A program made the translations under genes and the position numbers. The notes below the pieces were generated by a model, which searched no databases, was not told where the DNA came from, and saw nothing but the letters and a program-made list of their open reading frames with translations. From Acidimicrobiia bacterium (GTDB lineage Bacteria > Actinomycetota > Acidimicrobiia > Spongiisociales > UBA5794), in NCBI GenBank assembly GCA_029939995.1, contig JAOZRW010000003.1, forward strand, positions 53,496 to 101,161: a DNA stretch of 47,666 nucleotides. Direction: 5' to 3'. Of the stretch, positions 38,915 through 47,136 are shown one piece after another. Within the stretch, counting starts at the first letter, position 1, and each line of letters opens with the position of its first letter.

Positions 38915-39519
38915 TCCCCGGCTACGAGGAGCGTGGAGAGCTGTTCTCGGCGTATCTCGACGGTGAGCTCACGCGGGACGAGGTCGCCCTCGTCGGTGAG
39001 ATCCTCGACGGGGATGAAGGAGCGATCGCCGAGTTCCATGCGATCCGCGAGATCCGGGCGAAGGTTCGCCTCCTCCCTGAGCTCGAGGTGCCCGCGGCAC
39101 TCCTCCCCGACGGACATCTCGGAGACCGGCTCTCCGCCTACCTCGACGGGGAGCTCGTGACGATGGAGTACCGGCGTGTCACCCGTCACCTCGTCGACTG
39201 CCCCGAGTGCCGGGCCGAGCTCGCCGAACTCGACCGTGCCCGGATCGCCGTCCGATCTCTCCCGGGCGTCGACACGGGGATGACCGGTGAGATCCCGGTT
39301 CTGGCTGTTCTGCCGGACCGGAGGCGTCGAAGGGGACTGGTCGTCGGCGGCATCGCCGCCACCGCTGCGGCCGCCGTGCTGGTTCTCGGGGTCACGCTCG
39401 GCGGTGGCGATGCGCCCGTGTACTCGCTCGACGATCTCGCGGCACGCCACGTAGCCAGAGCCTCCGCCGAGCCGGCATCCTCGGTGCTGCCGGCGATGAT
39501 CGAGGTGTCGGCACCATGA
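38902..39519 (+). CDS. Zinc-type anti-sigma factor with duplicated N-terminal unit
   Basis: A 205-residue transmembrane anti-sigma factor. The zinc motif H96-x3-C100-x2-C103 (RHLVDCPECRAEL) follows LSAYLDGELVTMEYRRV. An earlier copy of the same segment, LFSAYLDGELTRDEVALV (residues 14-31), lacks the Cys/His ligands, so the domain seems duplicated and one copy has lost zinc. One membrane helix (about 146-170) separates it from a short periplasmic tail. It should hold the ECF factor until envelope stress triggers release. Confidence 0.9.
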   Translation: MARLIPGYEERGELFSAYLDGELTRDEVALVGEILDGDEGAIAEFHAIREIRAKVRLLPELEVPAALLPDGHLGDRLSAYLDGELVTMEYRRVTRHLVDCPECRAELAELDRARIAVRSLPGVDTGMTGEIPVLAVLPDRRRRRGLVVGGIAATAAAAVLVLGVTLGGGDAPVYSLDDLAARHVARASAEPASSVLPAMIEVSAP

Positions 39520-40451
39520 TGATGCGCCGTGTGCTCATCGTCGGCGGTCTCGTGACGGTTCTCGCCGCCGCAACGATCGCCCCGGCGCTCGCCGACGATC
39601 TGTCCGACTATCTCGTCGAGGCGGACGACGCGATCTACAGCGGCCGTCGCGTCATGGGCACGACGTGGGACGGGGTAGAGAGCATCGGAGTGATCCGGGT
39701 CCAGCACCACGCCGGCATGACGCTCGTCGGAAGCGACTCCGATTACGTCGTGATCGGCGGCGGTCGCATGTACTCCGGTGGGGCCGACGAGGCGGCGGTG
39801 TCGTTCGTCCGCAACTCCCACATCGACCCGGGTGGCCGGTACACCGTGGTGCCGGGCGACGCGACGGACTATCTCGGGCGGAGCGCCCGGATCATCGACG
39901 TGATGGAGGGACCGCTGGTCCGCATGCGGCTGATCGTCGACGACTCGACGGCCGCTCCGGTCTCCACCGAGGTCTACGGGGCGGACGGGAGCGTCTTCCG
40001 GTACACGTCGATGATCGACTTCTCCGTGTCCGCCGACCCGGCGAGCCACGTCGTCGAGGGCAGGGACTACGAGATGATGCTCCCGCTCGAGAACGAGGGT
40101 ACATCCGACGCCATCGCCGGATACCAGCTCGTCGACATATACGACGCACCGAACGGATCGGACCAATCGTTCTTCTCCGACGGCCTGTTCTCGTTCTCGC
40201 TGTTCACCGCGAACGGCTGGACCGACTGGGCGGCGATGAGCGACGACGAGATCCCGTACCGGATCGACGGCGACTCCTACCTGCGGATCGTCCGGCCGGC
40301 GAGCGTATGGGTGATGTGGAACGGCCCGGGGGTGTCGATGGCGCTCGTCGGCGACCTACCGCCCGACCACATCGAACAGGTCCTCGCCGAGCTCCCCAGG
40401 CCGTCGACCCGGGCGTGGTTCAAGAGGATCTGGTTCCGGCTGTTCGGCTAG
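39516..40451 (+). CDS. RseB/MucB-like periplasmic sigma-regulatory protein
   Basis: A 311-residue exported protein. The signal peptide probably ends after APALA (residue 26). The mature part has the LolA-like half-barrel of RseB in the N-domain (AIYSGRRVMGTTW...IRVQHHAGM) and a second domain with YQLVDIY and the terminal VSMALVGDLPPDHIEQVLAEL. It overlaps the anti-sigma gene as ATGA. In known systems RseB binds the anti-sigma factor and blocks its proteolysis; the gene order supports the same role here. Confidence 0.82.
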   Translation: MMMRRVLIVGGLVTVLAAATIAPALADDLSDYLVEADDAIYSGRRVMGTTWDGVESIGVIRVQHHAGMTLVGSDSDYVVIGGGRMYSGGADEAAVSFVRNSHIDPGGRYTVVPGDATDYLGRSARIIDVMEGPLVRMRLIVDDSTAAPVSTEVYGADGSVFRYTSMIDFSVSADPASHVVEGRDYEMMLPLENEGTSDAIAGYQLVDIYDAPNGSDQSFFSDGLFSFSLFTANGWTDWAAMSDDEIPYRIDGDSYLRIVRPASVWVMWNGPGVSMALVGDLPPDHIEQVLAELPRPSTRAWFKRIWFRLFG

Positions 40452-40463
40452 TGAGCCGGGGAT

Positions 40464-41663
40464 CTACCGGCCGATCTCTCTCCTCGCGATCACCATCTGA
40501 TGGACCTCGTCCGGCCCGTCGGCGATCCGGAGCGTGCGGGCCGCAGCCCACATGCGTGCGAGCGGCGTGTCGTCGGAGACGCCGGCGCCGCCGTGGACCT
40601 GGATGGCCTTGTCGATGACCCAGAGCGTCGTTCGCGGAACCACCACCTTGATCGCGGAGATCTCTCTCCGGGCCTCCCGGTTCCCGACGGTGTCGAGCAG
40701 CCAGGCCGTCTTGAGCACGAGGAGGCGTGCCTGATCGATACGCCAGCGGGACTCTGCGATCCAGTCCTGGACGACGCCCTGCCGGGCGATGGGGCCGCCG
40801 AAAGCCTCGCGGCTCTTGGCTCGCGCGATCATCAACTCGAGGGCGCGTTCGGCCATGCCGAGTGCTCTCATCGTGTGATGGACGCGGCCGGGACCGAGCC
40901 GGGCCTGGGCGATCATGTAGCCGGCGCCTTCGCCGAGGATGATGTTCGAAGCGGGGACCCGGACGTTGTCGTAGCGGATCACGGCGTGCCCGCCGCGGTC
41001 GTGGTAGCCGAAGATGGGCACGTCCCGGAGCACTTCGACGCCGTCGGCATCGGCCGGGACCAGGATCATCGAGTAGCGATCCTTCGACGACGCCTCCGGA
41101 TTCGTGATCCCCATGACGATCGCGATCTTGCAGTCGGAGGCGTTCCCGCCCGTCGACCACCACTTCGTTCCGTCGACGATGTAGTCGTCGCCATCCCGCG
41201 TGACCGTCGTCACGAGATTCCTGGGATCGGATGAAGCGACCGCCGGTTCCGTCATGGAGAAACAGGACCGGATCTCGCCGTTGAGGAGCGGGATGAGCCA
41301 CCGTTCCTTCTGCTCCTCGGTTCCGAACTCGTGGATGACCTCCATGTTCCCCGTGTCGGGAGCGGAGCAGTTCACGGCCTCGGGGGCCAGTTCGAGACTC
41401 CGGCCCGTCATCTCAGCGAGGGGCGCGTACTCGATGTTCTTGAGCCCGGGCCCGTATTCGGGATCGGGGAGGAAGAGGTTCCAGAGGCCGCGGGAGCGGG
41501 CCTCGGCCTTCAGCTCCTTGAGGATCGGAGTCGCCTCGACCCGGTTGCCCTGGGCCCTGGCTTGCTCGTCCTGGATCGGCTCGGCGGGGTAGACCCGCTC
41601 GTCCATGAAGGCCTGGAGCCGTTCGATGTAGTCGAGGGTGCGTGCGTTGTGTGCGAAGTCCAT
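40464..41663 (-). CDS. Acyl-CoA dehydrogenase (ACAD10/11-like)
   Basis: A 399-residue FAD enzyme of fatty-acid or branched-acyl oxidation. It has CFSMTEPAVASSDPRNL and DGTKWWSTGGNASDC for flavin binding, RVHHTMRALGMAERALEL, REAFGGPIARQGVVQDWIAESR, and IQVHGGAGVSDDTPLARMW. The usual catalytic Glu region reads ADGPDEVHQMVIARREIG, with Asp as the probable base, as in ACAD10/11-type enzymes. It converges on the RseB-like gene with a 12-base gap and no clear terminator. Confidence 0.93.
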   Translation of the reverse strand: MDFAHNARTLDYIERLQAFMDERVYPAEPIQDEQARAQGNRVEATPILKELKAEARSRGLWNLFLPDPEYGPGLKNIEYAPLAEMTGRSLELAPEAVNCSAPDTGNMEVIHEFGTEEQKERWLIPLLNGEIRSCFSMTEPAVASSDPRNLVTTVTRDGDDYIVDGTKWWSTGGNASDCKIAIVMGITNPEASSKDRYSMILVPADADGVEVLRDVPIFGYHDRGGHAVIRYDNVRVPASNIILGEGAGYMIAQARLGPGRVHHTMRALGMAERALELMIARAKSREAFGGPIARQGVVQDWIAESRWRIDQARLLVLKTAWLLDTVGNREARREISAIKVVVPRTTLWVIDKAIQVHGGAGVSDDTPLARMWAAARTLRIADGPDEVHQMVIARREIGR

Positions 41664-41702
41664 GACGCGACGCTAGCGCGGTGAAAACGGTCTCCGGCCG
41701 CG

Positions 41703-42371
41703 TCAGCCCCGGTCGTCCTTCGCTTCGTCGTAGTAGTCGAGACGATCGACCGGGAGGACGAGGGATGTCAGGAAGTTCATCACGTGCGCCGTGATCCGCT
41801 TCAGGTAACGGAAGTAGAGGGCCCGGGACACGGCGTCGGCCGGCGTCCCCGTCGACCGGTATGCCGCTTTGATGTGGCGGTCGTAGTCGTCGAGGAAGCC
41901 GTCCGCCTTCGAGATCAGCTCCCGGGCACGGTCGACGTTGCGCTCCTCGAACGTCGCGGCGGCTTCGGCGAGCAGGTCCGACACACGATGCCGGTAGGTG
42001 AGGAGCTCGTCGCGGTCGGGTGCGTCTTCGAAGTTGGCTCCGTACTTGACCAGGTCGTAGAAGTTCTTCGAGTAGTCACCGATCCGCTCCGCGTCCTTGA
42101 CGGTGCTCATGTACGACAGCACGAGCGGCAGATCGACGGTGTTCTGCAGCGATGCGTGGATCATCAACTCCCGCCGCACGTCCCGCTGGGCGGTGTTGAT
42201 GCCGCGGTCCGTCTCCTTGATCTCGCGTTTGGTCTCTTTCGACTTGCCACCGCCGAACAGGGCATCCATGGCGGTCTCGAAGACCTCCCGACCGTCGAGG
42301 ATCATCTGGACGAGCGTCTCTTCGACGACGTCGATCGTCGACTCGCCGCCTTTGAAGAATTGGAACACCAT
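41703..42371 (-). CDS. PhoU-domain protein
   Basis: A 222-residue helical protein of the PhoU class, with one evident PhoU repeat (RRELMIHASLQNTVDLPLVLSYMSTVKDAERIGDYSKN...). The DAERIGDYSKNFYDL segment is the metal-binding signature E-x-x-x-D. It begins nine bases after the NptA-like transporter gene with GAGG as ribosome-binding site, so it probably regulates phosphate uptake by that transporter. Confidence 0.85.
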   Translation of the reverse strand: MVFQFFKGGESTIDVVEETLVQMILDGREVFETAMDALFGGGKSKETKREIKETDRGINTAQRDVRRELMIHASLQNTVDLPLVLSYMSTVKDAERIGDYSKNFYDLVKYGANFEDAPDRDELLTYRHRVSDLLAEAAATFEERNVDRARELISKADGFLDDYDRHIKAAYRSTGTPADAVSRALYFRYLKRITAHVMNFLTSLVLPVDRLDYYDEAKDDRG

Positions 42372-42380
42372 CGGGGCCTC

Positions 42381-43544
42381 CTACGTGATGACGATAATCA
42401 AGATCGGCAGCGCGACGAATATCCCCGCCACGTATGCGACCGCCAACCATTGCCTGTTCATGGCGATACCGGCGAGTCCCGCGGCGAGCCGGATGGGGAT
42501 ACCGCGGATCTTCGGTATCGGATAGAGGATGAGAATGCCGAGGACGTTGAAGAGCACGTGGACGAACGCGATCGTGAGCCCGCTCACCGCTCCTGCGGCG
42601 AGCGCTGCGAGGAGCGCGGTGATCGTCGTCCCGACGTTGGCGCCGAGCGTGATCGGGTAGGCGTTGGACGTCAGGAGAAGCCCGGACGCCACGAGCGGGA
42701 TGAGGATCGACGTCGTGATGCTCGACGATTGAACCGCCATCGTGATCAAGGCTCCGACCGACATCCCGATGAGTCCGCTCTTGGCGAGCGCCGCGTTGAG
42801 CGACCGCTCGATCCGTGCGGCGATCAGGACCTTCATGTTCTTCGTGATGAGCGTCAACGTGAGGAAGATCAGGGCGAGACCGACGACGAGGAGGAGACTG
42901 CCGATCACCCGGGGGTTGTCCGAGATCGCCTCGACGACGGACTCGATGTGACCCGCCCCCCACTTCACCGCGCCCTTGATCGGGCTGTTGAACTTCCCTC
43001 CGCCGACTTCTCCCGCGAGCGTCTCAGCGATGGCCGTCGCCGGCTTGGAGAGAATGCCGAACGTCAACTCGAGCGGGAGGATGATCGCGACGGCCATCAC
43101 GTTGAAGAAGTCGTGCATCGTCGCCGCCGTGAACGCCAGCCGGAACTCCTCCGATCGCCTCGCGTGTCCCAGCGACACGAGCGTGTTCGTGACGGTCGTG
43201 CCGATGTTCGCTCCCATGATCATCGGGACCGCTGCCTCCATTGGCAGGTTCCCCGCTGCGACGAGGGCGACGATCGTCGACGTCGTCACGGACGACGATT
43301 GAACGAGAACCGTCGCGAGGATGCCGACGGCGAGGGCTGCGAGGGGGTTGGTGATCCCCTGGAAGAGGCTCTCGTCGGCTCCGCCGCTGATCCCCTTGAT
43401 CCCACCTTCGAGGAGGCGGACGCCGATGAGGAACAGGTAGAGGAGCCCGAGCACGACGAGCAGACGCGCCCAGGCCGGCATCTGGCGCTTCCGGGTCGCG
43501 ATGATCTCCTCGGGCGAGTGTTGCGGTTCAGGCTCGGCGGTCAC
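42381..43544 (-). CDS. Na/phosphate cotransporter (NptA/PNaS family)
   Basis: A 387-residue transporter with two inverted repeats, each carrying the QSSS motif of the family: TVLVQSSSVTTSTIVAL and ITMAVQSSSITTSILIPL. Each is followed by a matching glycine-rich segment, GANIGTTVTNTLVSL and GANVGTTITALLAAL. About eight to ten hydrophobic segments are visible. It would import phosphate with sodium at low affinity. The GTG start gives MTAEPEPQHSPEE. It is co-transcribed with the PhoU-like gene. Confidence 0.92.
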   Translation of the reverse strand: MTAEPEPQHSPEEIIATRKRQMPAWARLLVVLGLLYLFLIGVRLLEGGIKGISGGADESLFQGITNPLAALAVGILATVLVQSSSVTTSTIVALVAAGNLPMEAAVPMIMGANIGTTVTNTLVSLGHARRSEEFRLAFTAATMHDFFNVMAVAIILPLELTFGILSKPATAIAETLAGEVGGGKFNSPIKGAVKWGAGHIESVVEAISDNPRVIGSLLLVVGLALIFLTLTLITKNMKVLIAARIERSLNAALAKSGLIGMSVGALITMAVQSSSITTSILIPLVASGLLLTSNAYPITLGANVGTTITALLAALAAGAVSGLTIAFVHVLFNVLGILILYPIPKIRGIPIRLAAGLAGIAMNRQWLAVAYVAGIFVALPILIIVIT

Positions 43545-43550
43545 AGAGAT

Positions 43551-43580
43551 CCCAGGTTCGTGCAGGCGACGAGCCCTGGG
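43551..43580. repeat. Third copy of the GAACCC/GGGTTC-like palindrome
   Basis: CCCAGGTTCG and CGAGCCCTGGG face each other across nine bases, just upstream of the NptA-like start. The arms resemble the motif in the guaA and CheA spacers. The rest of this 164-base spacer shows nothing I can name. Confidence 0.4.
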
Positions 43581-43708
43581 GCCGGTTCACGTCCCGACGC
43601 CGGCATCGGCCCGCGCGGTGTTCGAGGCGAGATGCTACCAAGAAGGGCCCGGCCGCGCCCGGACGCGCGGGTCGACGATTCGAGCCGGAATCGGGTGGAG
43701 CCCCGGCG

Positions 43709-44170
43709 TCAGCCGATGGCCTCCAGTGCGGCCACGTACTCGTCGAATTCGCGCGGGGTCCCGAGCGATCCGCTGTCGATGATCGAGCGCACGATGCCGT
43801 CGGCGTCGAGGACGAACGACACCCGGTTGGAGGCACCGACCGTCTCATTGAACGCCCCGTATTCGGTGGCGACGGCGCCGTGCGGCCAGAAGTCGGCGAG
43901 GACGGGGAACGTGAATCCGTTCTCGTCCGACCACTTCTTCGCGACGGGCACGGCGTGGCAGGTGATGACGGCGACGTTGGCGTCCATGTCGTTGAGCGTC
44001 GCGAGCCGGTCGCGGATCAGGCAGCTCTCCTCATCGCAGATGCCGGTGAACGGGAACGGGATGAAGACGATCAGGCTCTTCCTGCCTTTGAGATCGTCGA
44101 GGGTGACGGTGTTCTTGTCCTGATCGACGAGCGAGAATCCCGGAGCCGGGGAACCGACCTGTGCAGTCAT
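43709..44170 (-). CDS. ahpE: Peroxiredoxin (AhpE-type)
   Basis: A 153-residue thioredoxin-fold peroxidase. The peroxidatic C45 lies in FTGICDEESC, the AhpE variant of the Prx motif; a second cysteine at C50 might resolve it. Length equals that of M. tuberculosis AhpE (153). It reduces hydroperoxides and peroxynitrite. It is a single-gene unit between the phosphate transporter and the Zincin_2 gene. Confidence 0.92.
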   Translation of the reverse strand: MTAQVGSPAPGFSLVDQDKNTVTLDDLKGRKSLIVFIPFPFTGICDEESCLIRDRLATLNDMDANVAVITCHAVPVAKKWSDENGFTFPVLADFWPHGAVATEYGAFNETVGASNRVSFVLDADGIVRSIIDSGSLGTPREFDEYVAALEAIG

Positions 44171-44209
44171 CGCGGGTCTCTTTCGTTGTGTGTGTTGGGT
44201 GGTGCTTGT

Positions 44210-45355
44210 TCAGAGCTCGAACGTGTCCATGAGGACCCGTGCGGCCCAGCCGATGGGGTCCGTCAGTTCCTGCAGGGTCGGGAGGTGGTCCGCCTGCTCC
44301 CACACCCGGTACAGAGCATCCCTACCCCAGCGCTCCTCGACCTCGACGCAGAATGCGGCGGCGTCGGCGGCCCGGTGCCGGTTGAGTTCGAGCCCCACGA
44401 CCTGCTGCAGGTACTGCTCCGCCTGGTCGGGTTCGGATCTTCTGCGTGCGTTGGCGCTCTCGATCTTGTCGAGGTCGGGCATGAGGTCGGCGCCGATCTT
44501 GCGGGCGAGGTAGTCGCCGAATCCTTCGACGAAGGTCGCGACGGATTGGATCGCGGCGAGACGGTCGGGGTCCGACGTGCCTTTGAGCAGGGCCGGCGTG
44601 GACGTCCCGTCCTCGCCGAGCATGTTCCTGATCTGATCCGGGTCTTCGAGCGCACCGAGCTGACCCATGAGATCGGTGAGGTCGAACTCCACCGTGTCGT
44701 AGAAGGCGTCGACGACGGAGACGAAGTGGCCCTTGAGCCACTCGATCTCCATGAGATGCTGGAACACCATCTCGTGCAGCGCGGCCCAGAGGCGAACCTG
44801 TCGCGGGTCGACCTCGGCGTCGAACGCGAACGCTTCGACGTTCGGGACGATGAGGTACGGGTGGTCGTGGTCGACCGAGGGGATGCCCGTGTCGAACTGG
44901 CCGAGGGCACGGTGCGCCATGAATCCCACCATGGTGCCGGCCTGCATCCCGAGCAGCGCCGGTCCGAGCGGCTGGAGGGCTGCGCCCATCTGGCCGAGCG
45001 ACTCCATGCCGGGGATGCTGCCGAATCCGCCGGTGAGCTTGTCTGCGAGCGGCTCGACCAGGATCCGGAACGTCTGCTGGTTCTCGAGCGCCCAGGTGGC
45101 TCGATCGGTCGGGTTGAGATCGCCGGGGGAGGGGGCGGGCAGCATGGTCGTCGTCTGGATCCGGAGCTCGGCGACGTGCGCCAGCTCCAGGTACTCCTCT
45201 GCGAGCGCCGGCTCGATCGGTTCCCGATCACCGGCCAGGTTCTTGGTCAGTTCCCTCGCGAGGTTCCAGTTCACCGGCCCGGACGTCTGGAACAGCCGGA
45301 AGAGCTGGGCGAAGAGGTCGTCGCCGTCGCTGCTGAAGGGAAGGTCACCCGTCAC
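44210..45355 (-). CDS. Zincin_2 (DUF2342) family protein with altered HExxH motif
   Basis: A 381-residue protein of the actinobacterial putative metalloprotease family. The family shows HExxH, but here the sequence is H194-E195-M-V-F198-Q-H200: the third ligand is Phe, with another His two positions later. Zinc binding or protease activity may be lost or rearranged. The rest of the fold (ATWALENQQTFRILVEP; MVGFMAHRALGQFD; PYLIVPNVEAFA) is well kept. It overlaps the end of HtrA by eleven bases. Confidence 0.82.
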   Translation of the reverse strand: MTGDLPFSSDGDDLFAQLFRLFQTSGPVNWNLARELTKNLAGDREPIEPALAEEYLELAHVAELRIQTTTMLPAPSPGDLNPTDRATWALENQQTFRILVEPLADKLTGGFGSIPGMESLGQMGAALQPLGPALLGMQAGTMVGFMAHRALGQFDTGIPSVDHDHPYLIVPNVEAFAFDAEVDPRQVRLWAALHEMVFQHLMEIEWLKGHFVSVVDAFYDTVEFDLTDLMGQLGALEDPDQIRNMLGEDGTSTPALLKGTSDPDRLAAIQSVATFVEGFGDYLARKIGADLMPDLDKIESANARRRSEPDQAEQYLQQVVGLELNRHRAADAAAFCVEVEERWGRDALYRVWEQADHLPTLQELTDPIGWAARVLMDTFEL

Positions 45356-46637
45356 CGGATGAGCCTTCGTCGACGATGGGCGCCGGATCTTCAGGGCGCT
45401 CGACGAGGGTGACGTCCGCCGTCACCGGCTCGTCACCCCGCATCACCGTGACCTCGATCTCATCGCCCACCCGGTACAGGCGGAGCGTGACGACCAGGTC
45501 CTCCATCGTGCGGATCGGCGTGCCGTCCACGTCGACGATGACGTCGCCCGGTTTGAACCCGGCGTCACCGGCGGGCGAGCCGTCTTCCCACAGTTCGGCG
45601 ATCTCGGCGCCGCCCGGTGTGAGCGCACCGTCGTCTGCGGTCTTGACGTAGTCCTGGCCGTAGATGCCGAGGAACGTGTGGTGCACGGTCCCGGTCTCGA
45701 TGATCTCCGAGGTCACCCGACGCACGAGCTCGATCGGGATGGCGTAGCCGATGCCTTCAGCGCCGCCGCGTCCGACGCCGATGGCCGACGTGATGCCGAT
45801 CAGGTCGCCGGAAGCGTCGACGAGGGCCCCGCCGCTGGAGCCCGACGTGATCGGGGCGTCCGTCTGGAGCATCCCGTACAACACGGACTCGCCGCCGAAC
45901 TGAACCATGCGGGACAGCGCCGAGATGACGCCTTCGGTGAGTGACGCCCCGCCTTCCTGTCCGAGCGGATTGCCGACGGCGATCGCGGTCTGGCCGATGG
46001 CGAGGTCCTCCGTGGATCCGAACTCGATCGGTGTGAGCCCTTCGACGTCGACTTTGAGAACTGCGAGGTCGGTGTAGTCGTCGGCTCCGACGATCTCCGC
46101 GTCGTAGGTGCGCCCGTCCTGGAGGACGACCCGGCTGACGGTGGCGCCTTCGATGACGTGGTCGTTCGTGATGATGTATCCGTCGTCGAGGATCACGCCC
46201 GATCCGGAGCCGGTCAGCGTGAGGACGTCTTCTTCCAGGTCGCCGACCTCGACGGTGACGACCGACGGGACGACTTTGACGGCGACGGCTTCCGCGACGC
46301 TCATCGTGGCGTCGCCGGCGACGATCTCGGTGATCACCCGTTCGACGAGGGTCGTGACGGTGGTGCTGTCCTCGGCGGCGACGGGTTCGGGGGGTGTCTC
46401 GTTGAAGAGGCCGAGCATGGCGAGCAGCCCGGTGACGGCGACGGCTCCGAGGACGGCGGCGATGAAGGCGACGACGCCGGTCGAGATGGCGCTGCGTCTC
46501 CCCTCCGGTCCGGAGGAGGTCTGGACCGGTGGTGCCGGCTGTGGCGTGACCCACGGTGCCGGGTGTGGTTCGATGCGTTCCGTCGGGGGCTGAATTTCCG
46601 GCGACTCTGGGGCGGGTCCAGGAGTAAGGTCGTCCAT
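45345..46637 (-). CDS. HtrA/DegP-type membrane-anchored serine protease with PDZ domain
   Basis: A 430-residue protein: a Pro-rich cytoplasmic N-terminus (1-50), one transmembrane helix (about 52-77), a trypsin-like domain with triad H160 (ITNDHVIEG), D190 (DYTDLAVLKV) and S268 (TSGSSGGALV), and one PDZ domain (about 325-415, with GFKPGDVIVDVDG). The architecture is that of mycobacterial HtrA/PepD proteases, which handle envelope stress and can act with ECF sigma systems. No ribosome-binding site is evident; TACAAT ends seven bases before the ATG. Confidence 0.94.
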   Translation of the reverse strand: MDDLTPGPAPESPEIQPPTERIEPHPAPWVTPQPAPPVQTSSGPEGRRSAISTGVVAFIAAVLGAVAVTGLLAMLGLFNETPPEPVAAEDSTTVTTLVERVITEIVAGDATMSVAEAVAVKVVPSVVTVEVGDLEEDVLTLTGSGSGVILDDGYIITNDHVIEGATVSRVVLQDGRTYDAEIVGADDYTDLAVLKVDVEGLTPIEFGSTEDLAIGQTAIAVGNPLGQEGGASLTEGVISALSRMVQFGGESVLYGMLQTDAPITSGSSGGALVDASGDLIGITSAIGVGRGGAEGIGYAIPIELVRRVTSEIIETGTVHHTFLGIYGQDYVKTADDGALTPGGAEIAELWEDGSPAGDAGFKPGDVIVDVDGTPIRTMEDLVVTLRLYRVGDEIEVTVMRGDEPVTADVTLVERPEDPAPIVDEGSSGDG

Positions 46638-46644
46638 GGAGTCG

Positions 46645-46650
46645 ATTGTA
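46645..46650 (-). promoter_or_regulatory. -10 hexamer for a leaderless htrA transcript
   Basis: TACAAT on the minus strand, seven bases before the htrA ATG. The -35 region (CTGGGA at 17 bases) is poor. It overlaps the proposed moaE start on the other strand, so the two divergent genes may interfere. Confidence 0.45.
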
Positions 46651-47105
46651 TGCCCTCAGACCACCTATCCCAGCAGTCGGACATGATCGCGGTCTCTCCG
46701 GATTCCGTCGATCCGACGGCCGTCGTCGCCGCGGTCTCGGCCCCGGACGCCGGCGCCGTTGTGCTGTTCGTCGGGACCGTTCGCGATCACTCTCCCGGAA
46801 GGACGGGCGTCACGCACCTCGAGTACGAGGCGTACGACGAGCAGGTCATCAACAAGATCGCCGATGTGGTCGCCGAGGTGCGGGAGCGGTGGCCGGTTCG
46901 CCGTGTGGCCGCCATCCACCGGGTGGGGGAGCTCGGCGTGGGGGAGATCTCGATCGCGGTCGCCGTGTCGTCGGCGCATCGCGGCGACGCGTTCGAGGCT
47001 GGTCGCTATCTCATCGACGAGGTCAAGGCGAGGGCACCCATCTGGAAGAAGGAGCACTGGCCGGGCGGTTCGGAGTGGGTGAGGGAGGATCTCCATCACT
47101 CCTGA
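46650..47105 (+). CDS. moaE: Molybdopterin synthase catalytic subunit
   Basis: A 151-residue protein with the MoaE signatures VLFVGTVRDHSPGR, LEYEAYDEQVINKI, HRVGELGVGEISIAVAVSSAHRGDAF and KARAPIWKKEHW, including the active-site lysines. It adds sulfur to precursor Z to make molybdopterin. I chose the ATG with GGAG eight bases upstream; a second ATG at 46683 (MIAVSPDS) fits the common family start equally well. No other moa gene is present, and it is divergent from htrA with a 12-base gap. Confidence 0.92.
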   Translation: MPSDHLSQQSDMIAVSPDSVDPTAVVAAVSAPDAGAVVLFVGTVRDHSPGRTGVTHLEYEAYDEQVINKIADVVAEVRERWPVRRVAAIHRVGELGVGEISIAVAVSSAHRGDAFEAGRYLIDEVKARAPIWKKEHWPGGSEWVREDLHHS

Positions 47106-47136
47106 CGCTGCGTCCGGGGTCGGCAGAGATGCGCTC

